DNA of 64,000 bases from a virus (IMGVR_UViG_3300044692_000034:1-64000); one strand, 5' to 3'. Counted from the first letter of the stretch, positions 6,736 to 13,754 are shown. Program-made: numbers and translations. Notes: generated from the sequence alone by a model not told the origin.

Positions 6736-7097
6736 ATCTGCACCGGGTCGTCAATGCCGCCGCTCCGCTGGACGGCATACCAGTCGGGCCAGCAGATGCC
6801 CGCGCCAGTGAGTGTCCACGTGCGGCCATCCGACGCCACGGCGGCGACCGTCTGCCATGCCGGCTCGCCTTCGACGAGGCCCGATTCGAGTTGGGGGTTC
6901 GGCGCGAAGAGTTGGACGCTCACTGGCGGCTCGCTGAACGGCAGGGTTGTGCCTTCGCACCAGCCGTCGTCCATGAGCCTCGCGAGCGCCTGCACTTGGT
7001 CGTTGTTCAGGACGGGGCAGGTCGTTACCTGACCGAACAGGACCTTGAATCGTGCGCGGTCTTCCTGGAGTCGCTTGCGTGCCTCGTCGGGTGTCAT
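6732..7097 (-). CDS. 121-residue protein
   Basis: ATG 7097 overlaps the upstream stop (ATGA). The N-terminus is a charged helix (DEARKRLQEDRARFKVLF). The remainder is rich in Pro, Trp and Gly with strand character (GRTWTLTGAGICWPDWYAV). No family is recognised. Confidence 0.75.
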   Translation of the reverse strand: MTPDEARKRLQEDRARFKVLFGQVTTCPVLNNDQVQALARLMDDGWCEGTTLPFSEPPVSVQLFAPNPQLESGLVEGEPAWQTVAAVASDGRTWTLTGAGICWPDWYAVQRSGGIDDPVQM

Positions 7098-7522
7098 GCG
7101 CTCGCCCCCTTGAGCCGCAGCAGCATGTCGACAGCCGTGAGCGCGGCGTTGACAAACGCCTCGTGGTTGGGTACAGGGCTCTTCGCGAGCAGCAGTCCCG
7201 GCGGGACCGGCCCACCGCCGACGGTGTCGACGATTGCTGCGATGTCGCCGTCGAGCACGATGACGGTCGTGAGCGAGAACGGCCGCTGGCTACCGATGAA
7301 CGGGCCTTCGTCCTCGCCGTACACGCGGACGGACGTCTCATCGGCCGCGATCGTCTCCTGGAGCGCGAACAACTGGCCGCCGTAGAAGTGCGGCTTCACT
7401 GCGCTGTACGTGCTGCTCACGCAGTAGTAGATGCGGCCACACGAGCGGATGCAGTGCCGCAGCTCACGCGCGATGATGTCATCACCGGCCGGCGTCGCGT
7501 AGTGGCCGCCGTCTTCTCTCAT
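7094..7522 (-). CDS. 142-residue protein
   Basis: ATG 7522 overlaps the stop of 7519-7932 (ATGA). The sequence has an alpha/beta look with a Cys/Tyr-rich section (CIRSCGRIYYCVSSTY) and two regular strands (LTTVIVLDGDIAAIVDT). It ends in a helical segment (VNAALTAVDMLLRLKG). No family is recognised. Confidence 0.75.
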   Translation of the reverse strand: MREDGGHYATPAGDDIIARELRHCIRSCGRIYYCVSSTYSAVKPHFYGGQLFALQETIAADETSVRVYGEDEGPFIGSQRPFSLTTVIVLDGDIAAIVDTVGGGPVPPGLLLAKSPVPNHEAFVNAALTAVDMLLRLKGASA

Positions 7523-7932
7523 CGCATGACCTTGTGCGAGATGTGCGTGTCGAGTGCTTCGAGGGTCGGGCGGGCGCGGCTGCCGGCGCGCATCTCGAGG
7601 GCGATCTTCTCTATCCGTTCGGCCTTCTCGCGGCGTGCGCGGGCCTTGTGCGCTGCGCGGTGCTTCTCGACGAAGTGCGCGGTCGGAAACGGTTCCGAGT
7701 TGTTCAGGATGCGCAGGTCGCGGGAGTCGACGATGTCGATCAACTCCTCGTGCTCCTCGCTCTCCCACCGCACCGTGCAGATCACGATGCCGAGTTCGGC
7801 GTCGGCCGGCTCGCACCACGTCTCTTGCAGGTGCCCGACGCGCAGCCCCTCGTCAGCGTCCATGAACACGACGTCGCCGTCGGGCATGACGCCATGGTTG
7901 CTCCCGCCGTCGTAGAACATGATGCGGCTCAC
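7519..7932 (-). CDS. 137-residue protein with basic helical tail
   Basis: GTG 7932 overlaps the TGA of 7929-8129. The N-terminal 80 residues are acidic and beta-rich (GDVVFMDADEGLRVGHL). The C-terminal 55 are basic and helical (KHRAAHKARARREKAER). That split suggests a globular domain with a nucleic-acid-contacting tail, which is inference only. Confidence 0.75.
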   Translation of the reverse strand: MSRIMFYDGGSNHGVMPDGDVVFMDADEGLRVGHLQETWCEPADAELGIVICTVRWESEEHEELIDIVDSRDLRILNNSEPFPTAHFVEKHRAAHKARARREKAERIEKIALEMRAGSRARPTLEALDTHISHKVMR

Positions 7933-8129
7933 GAGAGCACCGTGACCATCTGGATGCTGTAGCTGCACAGCACCTCGTCGGAGTCGTACGCGTCGAACTT
8001 GCCTTGCGCGTCCGGGGTGCTCGCGACGACGCACCCCTGCTCGAACTCGGTGTCGAACTCGCGTCCCGGGCGGATCTCGCTCGGCTGCACGCGCATCTCG
8101 ACGCGCAGCGGGCTAGTGGTAGTGGGCAT
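7929..8129 (-). CDS. 66-residue leaderless protein
   Basis: It starts MPTTTSPLRVEMRV at ATG 8129. It is a small acidic beta-rich protein with two Cys. It heads a five-gene unit (8129 down to 6568) whose members are all joined by ATGA or GTGA overlaps. No family is recognised. Confidence 0.75.
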   Translation of the reverse strand: MPTTTSPLRVEMRVQPSEIRPGREFDTEFEQGCVVASTPDAQGKFDAYDSDEVLCSYSIQMVTVLS

Positions 8130-8135
8130 ACTCGA

Positions 8136-8164
8136 AAGCTACGGCCTGAGCGCAGTCACCGCAA
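8136..8164 (-). promoter_or_regulatory. leaderless promoter for ATG 8129
   Basis: The boxes are -35 TTGCGG (8159-8164), a 17-bp spacer and -10 TAGCTT (8136-8141). CTGAACGTT lies upstream, and its TGA (8175-8177) is the stop codon of the previous gene, so promoter and coding end overlap. Confidence 0.75.
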
Positions 8165-8174
8165 GCCGCAACGT

Positions 8175-8678
8175 TCAGGTGAGCGGAACCCCGACATCGC
8201 CGACAGCGAGGTGCACGCGGCAGCCGTTGTGCCGAGGCGCCCATCCGCTGCTCGTGAGCATGCCGTCGAAGTCCTCGTCGGGCTGCCATGGTGCGACCAG
8301 CATGGCGTCACCGATGAGGACTTCGGTGCCGCCCTTGAACCGCATGTTCCGGATGGCGCGGCAGATGGTTGCGTCGTCGCCGGACATGTAGCCGATGTCG
8401 CATGCGCTTGCGCTCTCACGCAGCAGCAGGCGGCACACGTCGACATGCCCTTCGTCGAGGAGCTTGTTCGCCGACTCCTGTACGACAAGGCTTGCCGCGT
8501 CGAGCGCACGCAACTGGAAGATGCTCGGCGCACGCGTCGCACGCGTCGACTCGATGACGCCACCGGACGGGAGCTTTCGCGTCTCCGTCGCACCGAACTC
8601 GTAACGAGCCTCGTGCCGCGCAGCAGCAAGCCTCTGGATCTGCGACTCGAACGGCTCAGGGAGTACCACGACGATCAC
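8175..8678 (-). CDS. 167-residue protein
   Basis: GTG 8678 overlaps the upstream TGA and has AAAGGG before it. Long helical stretches (RLAAARHEARYEF, LQ to ANKLLDEG) are followed by a beta-rich C-terminus (GGTEVLIGDAMLVAPW). No family is recognised. It is second in the unit headed by ATG 8992. Confidence 0.75.
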   Translation of the reverse strand: MIVVVLPEPFESQIQRLAAARHEARYEFGATETRKLPSGGVIESTRATRAPSIFQLRALDAASLVVQESANKLLDEGHVDVCRLLLRESASACDIGYMSGDDATICRAIRNMRFKGGTEVLIGDAMLVAPWQPDEDFDGMLTSSGWAPRHNGCRVHLAVGDVGVPLT

Positions 8679-8992
8679 GCCCTTTCGGCCAGCATCGCGA
8701 TGTACGCCTCAGCGACGATGTCGGCGACGCCTGCGTGATTGAGGCCGTACACGTCGTCCTCGATCTCGACGCGCATCGTTTCCATGCCGTCCGGCAGGCG
8801 CTCGCGCAGCGCCGTCCGCACGCCATCGACCGACCGTGCCGTGAGTTCGGCCGCCCACGGCTTGCCGAAGGCATGGCCTGACTGGTGGACGGTGAACTGG
8901 CCGGCCGGGGTGAGCTTGACCGTGATGAGCGGCGAGTCGGGGCGCGTACCGATGCGCGCCTGGTGCTCGAAGGTTGCTGTGGTGGTGGGCAT
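8675..8992 (-). CDS. 105-residue leaderless protein
   Basis: It starts MPTTTATFEHQARI at ATG 8992. The N-terminal half alternates strands (LITVKLTPAGQFTVHQSG), and the C-terminal half is helical and acidic. The pattern suggests a small alpha/beta sandwich. No family is recognised. Confidence 0.75.
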   Translation of the reverse strand: MPTTTATFEHQARIGTRPDSPLITVKLTPAGQFTVHQSGHAFGKPWAAELTARSVDGVRTALRERLPDGMETMRVEIEDDVYGLNHAGVADIVAEAYIAMLAERA

Positions 8993-8999
8993 GCTCGAA

Positions 9000-9027
9000 A
9001 GACTACCGCCGAGCACGGTCGGCGCAA
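9000..9027 (-). promoter_or_regulatory. leaderless promoter for ATG 8992
   Basis: The boxes are -35 TTGCGC (9022-9027), a 16-bp spacer and -10 TAGTCT (9000-9005), 7 nt before the ATG. Confidence 0.75.
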
Positions 9028-9037
9028 GTACGTCCTG

Positions 9038-9268
9038 TCACGCCTTGGCAGGGTGTGGCACCCCGGCACGAACACGCCAATCGAACATGAACACGGAAAC
9101 GCACACGCGTTCCACTTGCGACGCCTCATCGAATGATGGGGAATGCGCAGCGGCGTACACGAAGTCGGAGATCCCCATGACGATGTACGACGCAAGCGGG
9201 ATCCGCTCCCACGCGTCCCTGTCCAGGTCGGGGTGCCCTACCGCATACGGCACCACATGACGCGGCAT
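9038..9268 (-). CDS. 76-residue protein
   Basis: I take ATG 9268 (MPRHVVPYAVG), 7 nt after the upstream TAG. An in-frame GTG at 9283 that overlaps that stop is the alternative. The protein has a hydrophobic middle (IPLASYIVMGISDFVYAAA) and a Trp/Arg tail. It could be weakly membrane-associated. No family is recognised. Confidence 0.65.
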   Translation of the reverse strand: MPRHVVPYAVGHPDLDRDAWERIPLASYIVMGISDFVYAAAHSPSFDEASQVERVCVSVFMFDWRVRAGVPHPAKA

Positions 9269-9275
9269 GTCGCCG

Positions 9276-9542
9276 CTAGACACGCGCAACGCCGCAGCGG
9301 TCGCACGTGTGCCCGGCCCGCACGAGGTGCGTGCACGACACCGGGTCGGTGCTCGGCTCCACGATTCGCTTCACGTACCACGAATGCGAGCCGAACCAGT
9401 CGGTCCCGTACGGGGCCTGCTGCATCAGCCACGAGCGCCAGAAACGCGGCTTGCTCGGCCGCTGCACGACCAGCTCCGTCCCGTCGGCGAGCGTGACGCC
9501 CATCTCGACGGGGCCTGTGGTGGACGACTTGGTGGCGGGCAT
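9276..9542 (-). CDS. 88-residue protein with C-terminal CxxC
   Basis: It starts MPATKSSTTGP at ATG 9542. A strand-rich first third (MGVTLADGTELVVQRPS) is followed by an aromatic section (FWRSWLMQQAPYGTDWFG) and a tail with CTHLV and CDRCGVARV, possibly a zinc site. No family is recognised. Confidence 0.75.
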   Translation of the reverse strand: MPATKSSTTGPVEMGVTLADGTELVVQRPSKPRFWRSWLMQQAPYGTDWFGSHSWYVKRIVEPSTDPVSCTHLVRAGHTCDRCGVARV

Positions 9543-9549
9543 GCGTCGA

Positions 9550-9578
9550 AACCTATACGCCTTGTCGGGTCAATGCAA
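9550..9578 (-). promoter_or_regulatory. leaderless promoter inside an inverted repeat, for ATG 9542
   Basis: The boxes are -35 TTGCAT (9573-9578), a 17-bp spacer and -10 TAGGTT (9550-9555). ACGCCTT (9557-9563) pairs with AAGGCGT (9577-9583) around the spacer. Confidence 0.7.
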
Positions 9579-9597
9579 GGCGTTTTGTTCGCCAGTG

Positions 9598-9768
9598 TCA
9601 GGACGCAGCACGGACATCGCCTTCGCGCACGAACGTGGTGTACGACCACTTCGGTGCGCGATCGGCGAGCGCGTCCTTGACCATCTCGACGGCATGCGCC
9701 TCTGGATGGTCGACTTGCGTCGCCACAGACACACGGACGATGACCTCGACGACGTGGTCGTTGGCCAT
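9598..9768 (-). CDS. 56-residue protein
   Basis: ATG 9768 overlaps the upstream TGA (TGATG). It looks like a small alpha/beta fold: strand VVEVIVRVSVAT, helix HAVEMVKDALAD, then strand SYTTFVREG. That pattern resembles many phage hypothetical proteins of this size but matches no named family. Confidence 0.7.
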   Translation of the reverse strand: MANDHVVEVIVRVSVATQVDHPEAHAVEMVKDALADRAPKWSYTTFVREGDVRAAS

Positions 9769-10058
9769 CAGTAGTGCTCCACGCGGACGCCGCCGCGCGG
9801 CCCCATCGAGAGCTGCCGGTCTGGGTACGGGTCGCCGTGCACGTCCTCGGACGTCGGGTCGTAGAAGTACACGTTCCACGTCGTCGTCTCGTCCGCCATC
9901 TCGTGCGGGTCCTCGCAGTACCGCCAAAACGCGTCCTTCGCGCGCTTGAGCGAGGAGTGCTCCGTCACATCGCGCGGGTCGCGCGGGTCGCCGGGAGTGT
10001 GGTTGTAGTCACCGTTCGGCACGGTCCAGACCGGGCCACGGTGAGAAGGACGGGGCAT
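9768..10058 (-). CDS. 96-residue leaderless protein
   Basis: It starts MPRPSHRGPVWTV at ATG 10058, one of the few leaderless genes whose third codon is not Thr. Pro/Asp-rich turns (PGDPRDPRDVTEHSS) precede a helix (RAKDAFWRYCEDPHEM) and a beta hairpin (TWNVYFYDP). No family is recognised. Confidence 0.75.
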   Translation of the reverse strand: MPRPSHRGPVWTVPNGDYNHTPGDPRDPRDVTEHSSLKRAKDAFWRYCEDPHEMADETTTWNVYFYDPTSEDVHGDPYPDRQLSMGPRGGVRVEHY

Positions 10059-10065
10059 GAAAAGA

Positions 10066-10094
10066 AGACTACGGGGCTACGGCAGTCACCGCAA
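10066..10094 (-). promoter_or_regulatory. leaderless promoter inside an inverted repeat, for ATG 10058
   Basis: The boxes are -35 TTGCGG (10089-10094), a 17-bp spacer and -10 TAGTCT (10066-10071). TACGGGG (10070-10076) pairs with 10095-10101. CTGAACGTT overlaps the stop of the 10106-10450 gene. Confidence 0.75.
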
Positions 10095-10105
10095 CCCCGT
10101 AACGT

Positions 10106-10450
10106 TCAGTCGGTCGCGACGTGCGCGCTCTGCTTCTCCGTCGTACGCAGGACAACGATGAGAGCAGCGATGTACGCCTCACGGGCCGGGTCCACATCAC
10201 ACCACTCACCCGTCTCCTCATCCTGGACCGGTGCGGTCTGCGGCAGGACCCATTCCCACCGCACATCCGTGATCCGCCGCACGAGATGGCCGCGATAGAA
10301 CGCGTACGTGTACTGGTGCCCGTCGTGCGTGTGCGTGACGGTGTTGGCCTCTCCGTCGGAGATTTCGAGGGCGTACATGAGCGGAATGCGTTCGCCGTCG
10401 CGAGGCTTCTTGACGTGATACGTGTCGATGACTGGCTTGCTGGTGGGCAT
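10106..10450 (-). CDS. 114-residue leaderless protein
   Basis: It starts MPTSKPVIDTYHV at ATG 10450. A strand-rich first half (HTHDGHQYTYAFYRGHLVRR) leads to an acidic turn with one Cys and a helical end (REAYIAALIVVLRTTE). The stop is embedded in the GAACGTT element of the next promoter. No family is recognised. Confidence 0.75.
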   Translation of the reverse strand: MPTSKPVIDTYHVKKPRDGERIPLMYALEISDGEANTVTHTHDGHQYTYAFYRGHLVRRITDVRWEWVLPQTAPVQDEETGEWCDVDPAREAYIAALIVVLRTTEKQSAHVATD

Positions 10451-10457
10451 GCTCAGA

Positions 10458-10486
10458 AATCTACCACCATGCCAAGGTCAAGGCAA
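10458..10486 (-). promoter_or_regulatory. leaderless promoter for ATG 10450
   Basis: The boxes are -35 TTGCCT (10481-10486), a 17-bp spacer and -10 TAGATT (10458-10463). It lies inside the 3' end of the 10478-10777 gene. Confidence 0.7.
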
Positions 10487-10777
10487 CGCGTAGCGTTCGC
10501 GGGAGCGCTCAAACCCGAGCGGCGTCTTCCCGGCAATGTCTACGGCAGGGCACGCCATGAACTCAGCCGGCAGCATCGCTTCCTCTCCGTGCGCGAGCGG
10601 CGTTCGCAAATGGAACACCGCATCGCCGAAGTCCAGCCGCTCCAGCATCGCGTCACCGACCCCGTAAAGCAGAGTCTCAGCCGCGCGCTCAAGTACCCGC
10701 CGCTCAGCTCGACCCAGCCGTGAGAGCGGCACCGGGCCTGTACTGGCGTCCAATAGAGCTACCGAGGCGTGCCACAC
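10478..10777 (-). CDS. 99-residue protein
   Basis: GTG 10777 has a GGTGGGC stretch upstream, 24 nt after the previous stop. It looks mainly helical (RLGRAERRVLERAAETLL) with a beta patch (FGDAVFHLRTPL). No family is recognised. It is last in the unit that starts at 12305. Confidence 0.65.
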   Translation of the reverse strand: MWHASVALLDASTGPVPLSRLGRAERRVLERAAETLLYGVGDAMLERLDFGDAVFHLRTPLAHGEEAMLPAEFMACPAVDIAGKTPLGFERSRERYALP

Positions 10778-10801
10778 GGGCCGCCCACCGAACGCGTCCA
10801 G

Positions 10802-10936
10802 TCAGCGGTTGACGGTGAGGATGCTGGAGAGCAACAACCCACGCCGCGACGGTACGATCTCCCGGAAGCGCGGATGCATGGTGTCATCCGCGAGCTGGCA
10901 CGGGTGCTCGAACGCAGCCCGCTGCCGAGGCGTCAT
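10802..10936 (-). CDS. 44-residue protein
   Basis: ATG 10936 overlaps the TGA of the zinc-finger gene (TGATG). A basic, partly helical peptide (MTPRQRAAFEH, FREIVPSRRG) with one Cys. The overlap and the absence of another frame in this gap support it. The function is unknown. Confidence 0.6.
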   Translation of the reverse strand: MTPRQRAAFEHPCQLADDTMHPRFREIVPSRRGLLLSSILTVNR

Positions 10937-11205
10937 CACTGGTACACCTCGGGCTTCCACCCGACCGGCGGAAGCTGGTCACCGTAGTGCGCGGTATGAA
11001 CGTGCCGCCACATCGCGATTGAGTCCTTCCGGCGGACGTCGCATTCGGGGACCGGGCACATGTACGCGCCGGAGTCCGACTTGTCGTAGACGGCCTCGAT
11101 CGTCGCGATGCTGTCGCACATCGTGACGATCTCCCACTGCCGGGAGATGATGCGTTCGAGTTGACGTTCGTCTTCTGTCCTAGGAACGGGCCGCATGGCG
11201 CTCAT
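10936..11205 (-). CDS. C2H2-type zinc-finger protein
   Basis: ATG 11205 overlaps the upstream stop (ATGA). After a charged helix (TEDERQLERIISRQWEIV), residues about 60-80 read YMCPVPECDVRRKDSIAMWR then HVHTAH. That is Cys-x4-Cys-x12-His with His residues after it, a classical single C2H2 finger. Such fingers are rare in phages and mark nucleic-acid or protein contacts. The 89-residue product has no other domain, so a DNA-binding accessory role is inferred. Confidence 0.7.
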   Translation of the reverse strand: MSAMRPVPRTEDERQLERIISRQWEIVTMCDSIATIEAVYDKSDSGAYMCPVPECDVRRKDSIAMWRHVHTAHYGDQLPPVGWKPEVYQ

Positions 11206-11384
11206 CGTACGGCGACAACCGGGCCGCCGCACTGCGGGCACGGCTTCAGCGTCGCCTGCTCTTGCGTGTCGGCAGTACGAGTACCGCCCTTCCACTGGCA
11301 GTACCCGAACCCGTGCTTCGTCTCGACAGCCTTGTCGTTGGCCGCCACACAGAACACGCGCCAGCTACGAGGACCGAGACTCAC
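11202..11384 (-). CDS. 60-residue zinc-ribbon protein
   Basis: GTG 11384 overlaps the previous TGA. The C-terminus has KPCPQCGGPVVAVR, and a second Cys pair is split (FCVAAND, YCQW), enough for a four-Cys zinc ribbon. The function is unknown. Confidence 0.65.
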   Translation of the reverse strand: MSLGPRSWRVFCVAANDKAVETKHGFGYCQWKGGTRTADTQEQATLKPCPQCGGPVVAVR

Positions 11385-11671
11385 AGGACGACCCGCTCGA
11401 TCCACTCGATGTAGCGCTTCGCCGTCTCCTCGTTGCATGGCACTGACCCGCCAGGATAGTGGCACCTGAACGCACACGCCGGCCGGTCGAGCTGGTACGT
11501 GACGTAGTAGGCGCCGCGCTGCCAGTACAGCGGACGGTCGCCCGGCTTGAAGTCGGCGGCGGTCGTGCCGGGCGGATACACGATGTCGCCTTCTCCGGTC
11601 GGGCCGAGCTGCGGGAACAGCGTGTTCGGCGGCACGCGGTGGCCAGCGATGTAGTGCACGCCGTCGGTCAT
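11381..11671 (-). CDS. 96-residue protein
   Basis: ATG 11671 overlaps the stop of 11668-11982 (ATGA). It is rich in Gly, Pro and Tyr with beta character (LYWQRGAYYVTYQLDRP), three Cys, and a helical end (EETAKRYIEWIERVV). No family is recognised. Confidence 0.75.
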   Translation of the reverse strand: MTDGVHYIAGHRVPPNTLFPQLGPTGEGDIVYPPGTTAADFKPGDRPLYWQRGAYYVTYQLDRPACAFRCHYPGGSVPCNEETAKRYIEWIERVVL

Positions 11672-11982
11672 GACTCGCACCCGTGCTCGATCGCGTACCA
11701 GTCGCCGCGCATGCGCTGAAGCATACCGCCGTACCGATGACCGTCGACGTGGACGACGTACCGGATGTGGCCGGTCTCCCACAGCCGCCGGAACTCGCAC
11801 GGGCCGACGACCCGCTCGTTCCCGTACAGCGTGACGATGCCGCGCTTGTGGTTGCCCATCTTGGACCACGTCCAGCAGGGCATGTCCTCCGTGCACTGGA
11901 CGGAGGCGTTCGCGACGATTGCGCCGACGGTGCTCGCGATGAGCGCGAGCGCGGCGAGTAGCGGCAGCAGCCGGCGGATCAC
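11668..11982 (-). CDS. 104-residue secreted or membrane-anchored protein
   Basis: GTG 11982 overlaps the upstream stop (GTGA). Residues 1-27 form a signal peptide or anchor: basic MIRR, then a Leu/Ala core ending near VANAS. The mature part has five Cys (CTEDMPC, GPCEF, HGC), which would suit disulphides outside the membrane. No family is recognised. Confidence 0.75.
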   Translation of the reverse strand: MIRRLLPLLAALALIASTVGAIVANASVQCTEDMPCWTWSKMGNHKRGIVTLYGNERVVGPCEFRRLWETGHIRYVVHVDGHRYGGMLQRMRGDWYAIEHGCES

Positions 11983-12305
11983 GACTGCTCCTCGAGGATG
12001 CGGGCGACCATGGCGAGCTTCTCCGGCGTGACGTTGAACCAGTGCGTCTTGCCGTTGCCGATCGCCTGCATGTGGAAGAAGCCGGTCCCCGGGATGGGGC
12101 CGCGCTCCAGCAGGTCGGTGATCATGCCGGTGGCATAGCCTTGGCCGAGCGGCGCGGTAGCCGGGTCGTTCCCGCTGAGCCTGTCGTACGCGTCCTGGTA
12201 CCGGCCGACTGTACCCGGGTCGAGGTACTCGGTGTCGTTCTCCAGGACGTATCCGAGCGCTTCGGTTGCCGTGTTCAGGGCGTCGGTGTAGGTGGTGGTG
12301 GGCAT
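11979..12305 (-). CDS. 108-residue leaderless protein
   Basis: It starts MPTTTYTDALNTAT at ATG 12305. Helical, with an acidic N-terminal half and a Gly-rich central loop (GQGYATGMITD, GPIPGTGF). It heads a seven-gene coupled unit that includes the C2H2 protein. No family is recognised. Confidence 0.75.
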   Translation of the reverse strand: MPTTTYTDALNTATEALGYVLENDTEYLDPGTVGRYQDAYDRLSGNDPATAPLGQGYATGMITDLLERGPIPGTGFFHMQAIGNGKTHWFNVTPEKLAMVARILEEQS

Positions 12306-12312
12306 AACAAGA

Positions 12313-12341
12313 AGACTACGTGCCGTGTGCGGTCGCGTCTA
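12313..12341 (-). promoter_or_regulatory. leaderless promoter for ATG 12305
   Basis: The boxes are -35 TAGACG (12336-12341), a 17-bp spacer and -10 TAGTCT (12313-12318). TGAACGTACC upstream contains the stop of the previous gene. Confidence 0.65.
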
Positions 12342-12688
12342 CTCGGTACGTTCACCGAGCGCGGCGCGGAGTTCTTCGGGCGTGCCTAGGACCATCTCGC
12401 CACGCTCAAGGATGTGGTCGCTGTACTTGTTCGCGAGGAGCGTCTGGTCGATGCGCCATCCGTCGAATGCGTCGGTGCCGGCGATGATCTCCGGCTTGAG
12501 CGTGACGTTTCCGATGACCAACGCATCGGCGCGTTTGGTGAACAACCACGGATGCTCGATGCCGGCACACGAGACGCACCCGCGATGATGACGACCGGAT
12601 TGCCTGCGTGGTCCCTCTGACGGCGAGCCCACAACCACGCAGGCGCGGTGATGTACCCCGGACCGAGAAGGTCAGCGATGATGTCCAT
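12339..12688 (-). CDS. protein encoded in two overlapping frames (-1 shift)
   Basis: The start is well placed: ATG 12688 overlaps the upstream TGA (TGATG) and reads MDIIADLLGPGYITAP. That frame turns random after about residue 37. The sensible continuation (CVSCAGIEHPWLFTKRADA and on to 12339) is in the -1 frame, and its own start would be a poor GTG with no ribosome site. A one-base backward slip at GCGGGTGC (around 12577-12590) would join them into about 116 residues with a CxxC motif. It may be a natural frameshift, a decayed gene or a sequencing error. The function is unknown. Confidence 0.5.
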
Positions 12689-12915
12689 CAGTTGTCGTCT
12701 CGGATGAGCTTGCAGGACAGCACCTCGTCACGGCTCGCGCGGCGCGGCGGCTTCACCATGCGGCCGCCCTCTTTGATGACCTCGTGCTGGCCGTTCGCGT
12801 GGAGCACCACGACGAACCCCGACGACTTGATGGCGGCCTTTGCGAACTCCGGAGCACTCGACGTGCCGTTGCTCTGGAAGGCGACGCGCTGCTTACGCTG
12901 TGCAATGGTGGGCAT
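12688..12915 (-). CDS. 75-residue leaderless protein
   Basis: It starts MPTIAQRKQRVAF at ATG 12915. It is a basic beta-rich protein (SSGFVVVLHANGQHEVI) with a basic stretch before an acidic end (KPPRRASRDEVL). It could bind nucleic acid. No family is recognised. Confidence 0.75.
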   Translation of the reverse strand: MPTIAQRKQRVAFQSNGTSSAPEFAKAAIKSSGFVVVLHANGQHEVIKEGGRMVKPPRRASRDEVLSCKLIRDDN

Positions 12916-12922
12916 ACGACAG

Positions 12923-12951
12923 ACACTACGGGCCGCGAAGCATCTCTGCAA
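12923..12951 (-). promoter_or_regulatory. leaderless promoter inside a 10-bp inverted repeat, for ATG 12915
   Basis: The boxes are -35 TTGCAG (12946-12951), a 17-bp spacer and -10 TAGTGT (12923-12928). ACGGGCCGCG (12928-12937) pairs perfectly with 12952-12961, so the whole spacer and -35 box lie in the loop. Confidence 0.75.
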
Positions 12952-12966
12952 CGCGGCCCGTTCAGT

Positions 12967-13020
12967 TGGTGGAGCGAGCGCCCGGATTTGACCCCGGCTA
13001 CTGCCACTGTCACTCGCCCC
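12967..13020 (-). ncRNA. tRNA-like acceptor/T-arm segment with CCA
   Basis: On the minus strand GGGGCGA (13014-13020) can pair with TCGCTCC, followed by ACCA, the pattern of an acceptor stem with encoded CCA. Between them lies a T-arm-like hairpin around GTCAAAT with one G-G mismatch. At 54 nt there is no room for D and anticodon arms. It could be a tRNA remnant, an attachment-site relic or chance. Confidence 0.35.
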
Positions 13021-13049
13021 GTGGGATCCCGTGGCTCAGGCGGAAGGTA

Positions 13050-13292
13050 CTACGACCAGCTCGAACGCGCCGAGTGCGCGACGGCGTGCGGCTGCTTCAG
13101 GGCACGCTTGTGCGCGTTCAGCGACCGCGCCGACTCGTTCTTCGAGCCCTTCCCGTACGGTGACTCGTGCGCGCTCGCGCCCGCCGCCATCAGCAGCACG
13201 ACCATCAGCATCACCGCGAGCGCGGCGCCGGCGACAGCCACGGCCTTCCCGCCCCCGATGTGACCCCACTTCACGACGTTGGTGCTCAGCAT
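13050..13292 (-). CDS. 80-residue single-pass membrane protein with basic tail
   Basis: ATG 13292 has AAGGATAGGG upstream. A longer in-frame start at 13406 would add a low-quality leader. Residues 15-40 are a strong hydrophobic helix ending AGASAHES, either an anchor or a cleavable signal. The rest is basic and His/Ser-rich. No family is recognised. Confidence 0.65.
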   Translation of the reverse strand: MLSTNVVKWGHIGGGKAVAVAGAALAVMLMVVLLMAAGASAHESPYGKGSKNESARSLNAHKRALKQPHAVAHSARSSWS

Positions 13293-13406
13293 TGCGACCC
13301 TATCCTTTTGGTCCCCGCTCCGGTTTGGCGGGGGCTCACCACTAGTAACGGCACGAGCACCCCACACCTTTAGCGCCTTCAATCGGCGTGGCGCGTGGGC
13401 GCTCAT

Positions 13407-13754
13407 AGAACGCGGACGGGCCGCTGATCAGGCGGCCCGTCCAGTTGTCTTCAAGGTCCTGCGAGTCTTGTATGAGCGGCTTGCCGAAGCCGCTGTCCGA
13501 TGCCCCAGTCCCGGCTCATGTCACTCAGGTGGACTGGCGCGAGCGAAGTTTGGATGCTGTCGTCTTGTCGTAGCGGCGAAGCGCCGCTAGATGGGGTCTG
13601 GCGCAGGCCGGGGCGGATGTCCGGCACAGGCCGACCCGATGCACCGAGGCACGCGGTCGGCAACCCGCAGGAGCCAAATCAGCAAGGCCACCTTCGGTGG
13701 GAGCCGCAGCTCCATGACGTAGATCGTGAAGATCATGCGTTGGAGTGTGTGAGC
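13407..13754. other. hairpin-rich gene-free block
   Basis: No credible frame is present. Perfect inverted repeats occur at 13414-13442 (11-bp stem), 13475-13494 (AGCGGCTT), 13571-13589 (TAGCGGCG) and 13688-13700 (CCACC), plus a CCAGTC/GACTGG pair spanning 13505-13536. The density suggests a structured RNA rather than ordinary spacer. Confidence 0.5.
13414..13442 (-). terminator. 11-bp stem hairpin
   Basis: GGACGGGCCGC (13414-13424) pairs with 13432-13442 around a 7-nt loop. It may terminate the unit beginning at 14087 or be part of the structured block. Confidence 0.55.

Noticed and set aside
13451-13663. 70-codon frame beginning MPTACLG
   Set aside because: The start is TTG with no -10 box at the usual distance, and the frame crosses several hairpins.
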